Of a DNA stretch of 64,000 bases, positions 59,601 to 64,000 are shown in pieces (the first letter of the stretch is position 1; every line of letters begins with the position of its first letter). The notes under the pieces are model-generated. The model saw only the letters and a list, made by a program, of their open reading frames with translations. It had not been told where the DNA came from and ran no database searches. The DNA lies in NCBI GenBank assembly GCA_026874595.1, contig CM049306.1:19895019-19959018 (forward strand). The letters are read 5' to 3'. Origin of the DNA: Sipunculus nudus. Lineage: Eukaryota; Annelida; Sipuncula; Golfingiida; Sipunculidae. The position numbers and the translations under genes were made by a program.

Positions 59601-62600
59601 GTGATATTTTCTAACCTTACCTCAATTCAAAAACTGTTTTTTTTAGAATACTGAGCAATTGAAGCATTACAGGATCTCATTTATAAAAATCTATATTTAT
59701 TTTTCTCCTACTTTGTACAGTTAAATCTTTTATCATTTTCGGGGATCAATTTGGGCTGATGTAAATCCTTTGGACCTGTGCAAGCATTGCATTTGCCCTG
59801 TGGATGAAACACCACAGTTGAGAATGATATCTTCAGTGCAAAGGGCTAGGGCTGAAGGGTCTTCCTTATTGCATTTTTCAGTATCATTGGTGACAGCACA
59901 GGAAGAACATTTTTAGCAAAATGTGCAAGACCTTGATTACACAATGACAGGGCATAATTATTCAGTCTCACTTGGATCTTTCATGTGTGATTAACCAAGT
60001 TCTCGCTTCTTCGTGTGAGAGGAAAAACTTCCAGAATGCACACAAACCTCTTGACGTGTGTTGGAATCTTCTGCGATCTTGGCCATCTTCTCTTTGGTTA
60101 ACTTGAGATCAGCTTCCAGGATCAAGATCTTGGACTCTTTCTCCTTTAATTTGGCCTCACGTTCTGCTTGCTATCGGTAAATAATTAACAAAACCTTACT
60201 ATTTATATGAATGAGATATGTGGGCACAAGCATAGAAATACATTCTCAGACCCAGGGTTGATCTACACAAACTTTTCAGGTTTTATCGCCAAGGTAACCT
60301 TAACTGACCAATAATCTATCTTTGCAGAGTTAAAAATGACTACGACTGAATCAATTATGAGCCATTAAAAGCAACAGATGTTTATGGTAAATATTATGAC
60401 AATTACCCACAGAGAGAGTTCTTTTCTTTTACTGATCTACTTAGGCATGATTCTGAAAGTGGGCCTGAACAGAAAAGTATAACACAGTAAGGACTCAAAA
60501 CTCAAAAGACAAGCTTCAATTGAGCTAGAGGGTATTATCATTATGTAAAGGTCATCACTATAAATTGAAGAAAGATTTATCCATTTCATTTTAAAATTAC
60601 TGGTAAGATGTACAAGCAACATTTATGTCTTTACAGTGAACTAATAAAATATAATTAAGTTAAGAAAAAAGTGTGAATAAATATTTGTTGAACAATATCA
60701 TCTGAACCACAAAGCATAATTTCTAATAAACAGTGAATTAACTTCTCATCAATAGATCTACAGTTTCTAATTCTATAGCTTACCTCCTTCACTGAAGCTG
60801 CATTTTCTTCTTTGAATTTACCCATTTTCTCCTTGTGGGCATCAAGTTCATGCTGAAGCTGATCTTTAACCTCCTTGAGGTCTTTATTTACATTTCTTGC
60901 TTTCTGAAGGTCATCTTTTAGCTTTTTGATTTTGTCATCCATGGTGGCCTTCAAATCGTTTATTTTCTGGTGCATTTCGGTACACTTTTCCCTGAGATCA
61001 GATTTTTTGTTTTCAGCTGCCTTCAACAGGGCATCTGAGTCATCAAGTTTCTTCTGTAAAAAGTCTTTTTCAGCTGATAAGCTCTTGATGTCTTGTTCAA
61101 GCTTAAACCTTTGCTCCTTTTCTGAGGATAATTTTTCATGAGAAGTAGTGTAATTTCTCTCTTGAACCTGCAGCTGTTCTTTAACAGTCTCAAGTTCATC
61201 TTGCAGCAAAGCACACATTTGAAGTTTGTTGGACAGTTCATTTTCTTTCTCAGCTTTGACTGCTGACAGCTCACTAGCGGTATCCTGGGCATTTTCAAGA
61301 TTCTGTTCCAAGGTACAACATTTATTCCGGAGTTCAGCGATCTCCTGCTGCTGATTTTGATGTTCCTGTCTAAATTTCTCAAGTTCCTCACTGCCCTTGG
61401 TCAATTCTTCTGCTTCTGCTTTCACTTGTTTTAGTTGTTGGATTAGAGTTTCTTCCTTGCTGTGATATTCTTTTTTCAAATCACTGATCTCCAAGAGAAG
61501 ACCACTGTATTCCTGCTGAAGACTAGCATGTCCTTGTTCCTTTCTAGATATATCATATTCAAGCTGGGCAATTTTATCTTTGAGCATACCCTCTTCACTG
61601 CGCAGTTTTGAATTTTCTTCTTTGGAAACAGTACATGCTACTTCAAATTCTGCAAGTTTGTTTTCTAATTCACTAATCAAGGAAGATTTTTCATCAAGTT
61701 TCTTTTGCTCTTCCATGTACTGAAGCTCCAACTTAGAAAAGCTGTCTTGAATGTTCTTTATATCATTTTCTTTATTGGTTAAAGTGTTAGTTAGTTCAGT
61801 GATTTGTTGCTGACAGATATCAAGGTCTCCCTGCTGGGAATCTGATTTAGCTGTAGCTTCTTCAACTTTCAACTCTAAGTCTTTGATTTCATTAGTCTTG
61901 AGCTGTAGTTTTTCCTTAGCTGATTGAGCTTCCACCTGCAGGCATTCAATTTGCATATGTAATTCTGACACTGAAGACTCCACCGATGATTTTTCTTGCT
62001 GCAGTGAATCCAACATGATCTTCATCTCAGATATGCTATTGTCTCTGCTTTCAAGGTGAGTTTTCAGCTGCTCATTTGTTTCTTTCAGACCTCGAATCTT
62101 ATTTAACTGTTCTTCTTTATGGGATGTTAAGGCACTTATCTTCTCTTCTAAATCTTGGACCTGAGTCTCGAGGACCGTCACATATTCAGTTTTCTCTTGA
62201 GACACTTTCATAGCCTCATTTACTGCATCCTTCAGTGATGCAATCTCATTCTGCAAATGTTGATTGCTGGAATCTGATGATTCCTTCTGTTCCTTCAAGT
62301 CCTGAAGCTCTTGTTCTAATGATGATATCAAATCCATCTGTTCCATGATCTGCTCTTCATGTTCTTTCTCAAGGTCACGTAACTTGGACTCAAGTGTTTT
62401 TATATTTTCTTTATTTTCTAAGTTTACCTTTTCAAGATTTTGTTTAAGCTCCAGTTCCTCCATATACTTTTCTGACTTTTCATCCAGCAAGAACTGGAGA
62501 TCTTCCATTTCTGAGACTTTAACATGTAAATCATCATCGAGCTTAGCTTTGGCCTCAGTAAGTTCAGTTATAGCCTGCTGGAATTTTGTAATAGTTGATG

Positions 62601-64000
62601 CTGCTGATGCTGACCTTTCATCACCGTTTGATTTCATCTGAACCAACTCCTCTGTCAGACTGCTATTCTTTTCCTTGATCTCCTTTATTTTAGATGAGAG
62701 TTCATCCCGCTCTGCACTGAGAGATTCTATATCTCCTTGTGAACCATCTGCTTTGATTTTAAGTGATTCAATTTCCTGCTGCAGAGATGATTTGGTGGCT
62801 TCAAGACTTTCATAGTTTTCTTGCATTCCACTGATTACATCCTGCTTTTCCTTGAGCATGTCATCTTTTTCTGCTACATCCTTCTTAAGAAGAGCAATCT
62901 GTTCTTTAAGGTTTTCCTTTTCCATATTAAAATTCTCCAAATCTGCTTTACATGTGGTCAATGCTTCTGCTTTTTCCTCCAATTTTGTGAGTGTATCTTC
63001 ATATTCAGTTGATATCTGCATTTTCAAATCAGCCAATTCTTCCACTTTCTTTTGTTCAGTGTGATATTCAGATGTGAGATATTCATTTTTAGCATCAGCT
63101 TCAGCAAGTGCAGCTTTCAAATTACTCAGCTCTTCATTCTTTTGTGAAACTTGAGTCTGCAAGTCTTCTGTAAAGCACTGGGTAGCTGACATTTCATTTT
63201 GTGAACAGCTGACCTGATATTCCAGTTTGATTTTTTCTTCTTTTTCTTCGTGTAAAAATTTTTCAACCATTGCCAAATTAGCCTCAAGGTTTTCAATTCT
63301 TTGTTCTTTTTGTTTTATCTCTTCTCTAAGTGTCAACATCTCCTGCTCTTTCACCTCGAGTTCCTCAAGTTGTTGTCTCAGAGACAAAATGGTTGCTTCC
63401 TGATCAACCTGATTTTTACTTTGCTTGGCTTCCCTTTCAGCTGCTTCCTGTTTCAGCTCATCAATTTTGTTTTGTAGTTCTACTATTCTCTTATCACACT
63501 CTTGCTGTACTTTATCTGCAATGTCCTTGCCCTGATTTACTGCATCAACAACATTTACCTCCAGAGCTGCACATTTTTCACGGTATTCTAAAACTTTAGC
63601 TTCCACTGATTCCAGCTCTTTTTTCAGCTTTTCATAATCAGCTTGCTTATCTTCCAAATTTTTGGCCAAAGACAAATTACTGATTTCACTCTGATTCTTC
63701 AATTGGGTAAGTTCAGCTTGAATATTGTCTTTCTCCTGCTTAATATCATCAGCCTTTCTCCTACTCTCCTGTAAGGATTCCTCTAGTGTTGAGCACTGAT
63801 TCTGGAGGCAAGAGATCTGCTCCTGAAGCCCTTCAGTTATGTTCTGATTTTCCTCATTCTGAATTGCCAGCTGGGCTGTTTTCTCATCATGAACTGATTT
63901 TGCATTATTCATTTCATCTTTAAGATGACTATTGTTTGCTTCAAGAGTTGACACCATCTGCTCTAGCTCATTTATTTTTTGCTGCAGTGTTTCTTCATTG
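53601..64000 (-). CDS. CENP-E-like kinetochore coiled-coil protein, C-terminal part (partial gene)
   Basis: Eight minus-strand exons in phase: 60784-64000 (open to the edge), 60048-60170, 58478-58693, 58017-58080, 56260-56999, 55352-55412, 54834-54892, 53601-53669. They encode about 1515 residues. The first roughly 1185 are almost unbroken heptad coiled coil rich in Glu, Lys, Leu and Gln. The last 330 are a basic, Ser/Thr-rich tail without coiled coil, ending PEECKTQ. CKTQ is a farnesyltransferase CAAX box and is the remembered C terminus of human CENP-E, the kinesin-7 that carries chromosomes to the metaphase plate. CENP-F ends in the related CKVQ. The motor domain would be right of the window. 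Two S-P-x-R/K sites in the tail (SPKR, SPRR) fit mitotic CDK control. Alternatives are CENP-F or another prenylated coiled-coil protein; NuMA is disfavoured by the CAAX box. Confidence 0.65.
53670..54833. other. CENP-E-like gene last intron
   Basis: AT-rich intron with no element recognised. Confidence 0.8.
54834..54892 (-). CDS. CENP-E-like gene, small tail exon
   Basis: KKTSIGSKPAEKAQVTKKV, between CTTTCAG and GTG|GTAAGC. The first codon is shared with the previous exon and reads Ala. Confidence 0.88.
54893..55351. other. CENP-E-like gene intron between the two small tail exons
   Basis: Nothing recognised. Confidence 0.8.
55352..55412 (-). CDS. CENP-E-like gene, small tail exon
   Basis: AKDTTLTTVTNSPKRPTTRH plus one base, between TTAATTCCAG and CATG|GTAAGT. 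It contains SPKR, a CDK-type site. Confidence 0.88.
55413..56259. other. CENP-E-like gene intron with dispersed repeat
   Basis: The part at about 55460-55860 is repeat; the rest is plain intron. Confidence 0.75.
55460..55860 (+). repeat. dispersed repeat with internal two-unit structure
   Basis: GTGACCTCTGACCTCATTAA and GTGACCTTTGACCTCATTAA open two similar units about 145 bases apart. The end carries GGACTGACGGACGAATGGAT and ATACCATAAT, a style common in molluscan intergenic repeats. Confidence 0.65.
56260..56999 (-). CDS. CENP-E-like gene, Ser/Thr/Lys-rich tail exon
   Basis: Two bases plus 246 codons between TTGTTTTTCAG and CAGCAG|GTAAGA. Low-complexity basic tail (KSRSPRAEHK, KTLTRSNSQKRL, VKRGRYSND), probably disordered and phosphorylated. 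Microtubule or chromatin binding is possible but unproven. Confidence 0.92.
57000..58016. other. CENP-E-like gene intron
   Basis: AT-rich with no element or exon recognised. Confidence 0.8.
58017..58080 (-). CDS. CENP-E-like gene, short Gln-rich exon
   Basis: Twenty-one codons plus one base: QTTKTSQPQRSEKG and QMDKQ, between GCTTTTGCAG and CAAG|GTGATA. Phase agrees with both neighbours. Confidence 0.8.
58478..58693 (-). CDS. CENP-E-like gene, end of coiled coil
   Basis: Seventy-two codons, phase 0, from CTCTTGCAG to CAG|GTGCTG. TKMIRNQMKQYQ and LKAQVEKLEEEIRRVRKS finish the coiled coil, then a basic linker follows. Confidence 0.9.
58694..60047. other. CENP-E-like gene intron with SINE insertion
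   Basis: Contains the complete SINE at 58786-59209; the remaining 840 bases show nothing recognisable. Confidence 0.8.
58786..59209 (+). mobile_element. tRNA-derived SINE, complete, with 16-base target duplication
   Basis: The head has an A-box-like TAACTCAGAGGTAGAGC (from 58799) and a B-box-like GAGTTCAAATC (58831-58841) at tRNA spacing. A roughly 330-base unrelated body and an A-rich 3' end follow. It is flanked by identical copies of AAAATAGGTACCATGT at 58770-58785 and 59210-59225, the long target duplication expected of LINE-driven insertion. Identical flanks suggest a fairly young insertion. Confidence 0.88.
60048..60170 (-). CDS. CENP-E-like gene, coiled-coil exon
   Basis: Forty-one codons, phase 0, encoding QAEREAKLKEKESKIL and KLTKEKMAKIAEDSNTRQE. 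The acceptor ACCGATAG has a poor pyrimidine tract. The donor is GAG|GTTTGT. Confidence 0.85.
60171..60783. other. CENP-E-like gene intron after the giant exon
   Basis: No exon or element seen. The frame of the giant exon reads on into it as far as 60655, but the GTAAGC donor and the in-phase next exon show this is intron. Confidence 0.75.
60784..64000 (-). CDS. CENP-E-like gene, giant coiled-coil exon (partial)
   Basis: At least 3217 bases with no interruption, about 1072 codons of coiled coil, ending KEENAASVKE at GAG|GTAAGC. The frame stays open to the right edge, upstream of the first Met at 63957, so that Met is not the start. Confidence 0.95.

Noticed and set aside
60655-63957. 1100-residue frame taken as a whole gene starting at Met 63957
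   Set aside because: The frame is open upstream to the window edge, and its last part reads through a GTAAGC donor into intron.
53601-64000. NuMA as the identity of the long coiled-coil gene
   Set aside because: The heptad region alone resembles NuMA, golgins or CLIP proteins. The CAAX box CKTQ is absent from NuMA and fits CENP-E better.
1-64000. CRISPR arrays, bacterial operons or rRNA genes
   Set aside because: No regular repeat-spacer array, no ribosomal sequence and no prokaryotic gene organisation seen; spliced genes show a eukaryotic genome.

Overview
The window is animal nuclear DNA: AT-rich, intron-dense, full of (AT)n microsatellites, G/C homopolymers and small DNA-transposon and SINE relics. 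The protein content (an AHR-family bHLH-PAS factor, AP-5 sigma, a long C-terminally CAAX-tailed coiled-coil protein, a secreted MAM protein) and the style of the repeats suggest a lophotrochozoan, most likely a bivalve mollusc. The species call is inference.

Layout. (1) About 1-10 kb, minus strand: the 5' end of a MAM-domain gene. A signal-peptide exon (9876-9954) joins in phase, across an 8.2 kb intron, to an exon carrying the first half of a MAM domain (1554-1700). The rest lies beyond the left edge. (2) 10-14.9 kb: no gene seen, with SINE-like sequence and microsatellites. (3) 15.4-41.3 kb, minus strand: a complete nine-exon bHLH-PAS gene of the aryl hydrocarbon receptor (AHR) type. All eight introns are phase-consistent and the predicted protein is 736 or 738 aa. 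(4) Inside its 12 kb third intron, on the plus strand, lies an intronless gene for the AP-5 adaptor sigma subunit (22225-22962). The same intron holds a hAT-like element with target-site duplications, a degenerate tandem array and CpG-rich patches. (5) 41.3-53 kb: no gene seen; several direct copies of dispersed repeats, a strong hairpin and a long G-run. (6) 53.6-64 kb, minus strand: the last eight exons (about 1515 residues) of a very long coiled-coil protein ending in the CAAX box CKTQ. That matches the farnesylated C terminus of the kinetochore kinesin CENP-E. Its motor end lies beyond the right edge.

The genes have no evident shared pathway: a secreted or membrane protein, a transcription factor, a vesicle-coat subunit and a mitotic protein. 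The most interesting points are the divergent AHR (changed DNA-contact and ligand-pocket residues), the antisense gene nested in it, and the conserved prenylation tail of the CENP-E-like protein. Exon joins were made by hand from splice signals and reading phase, with no transcript data. Identities rest on remembered family sequences, not on a search.
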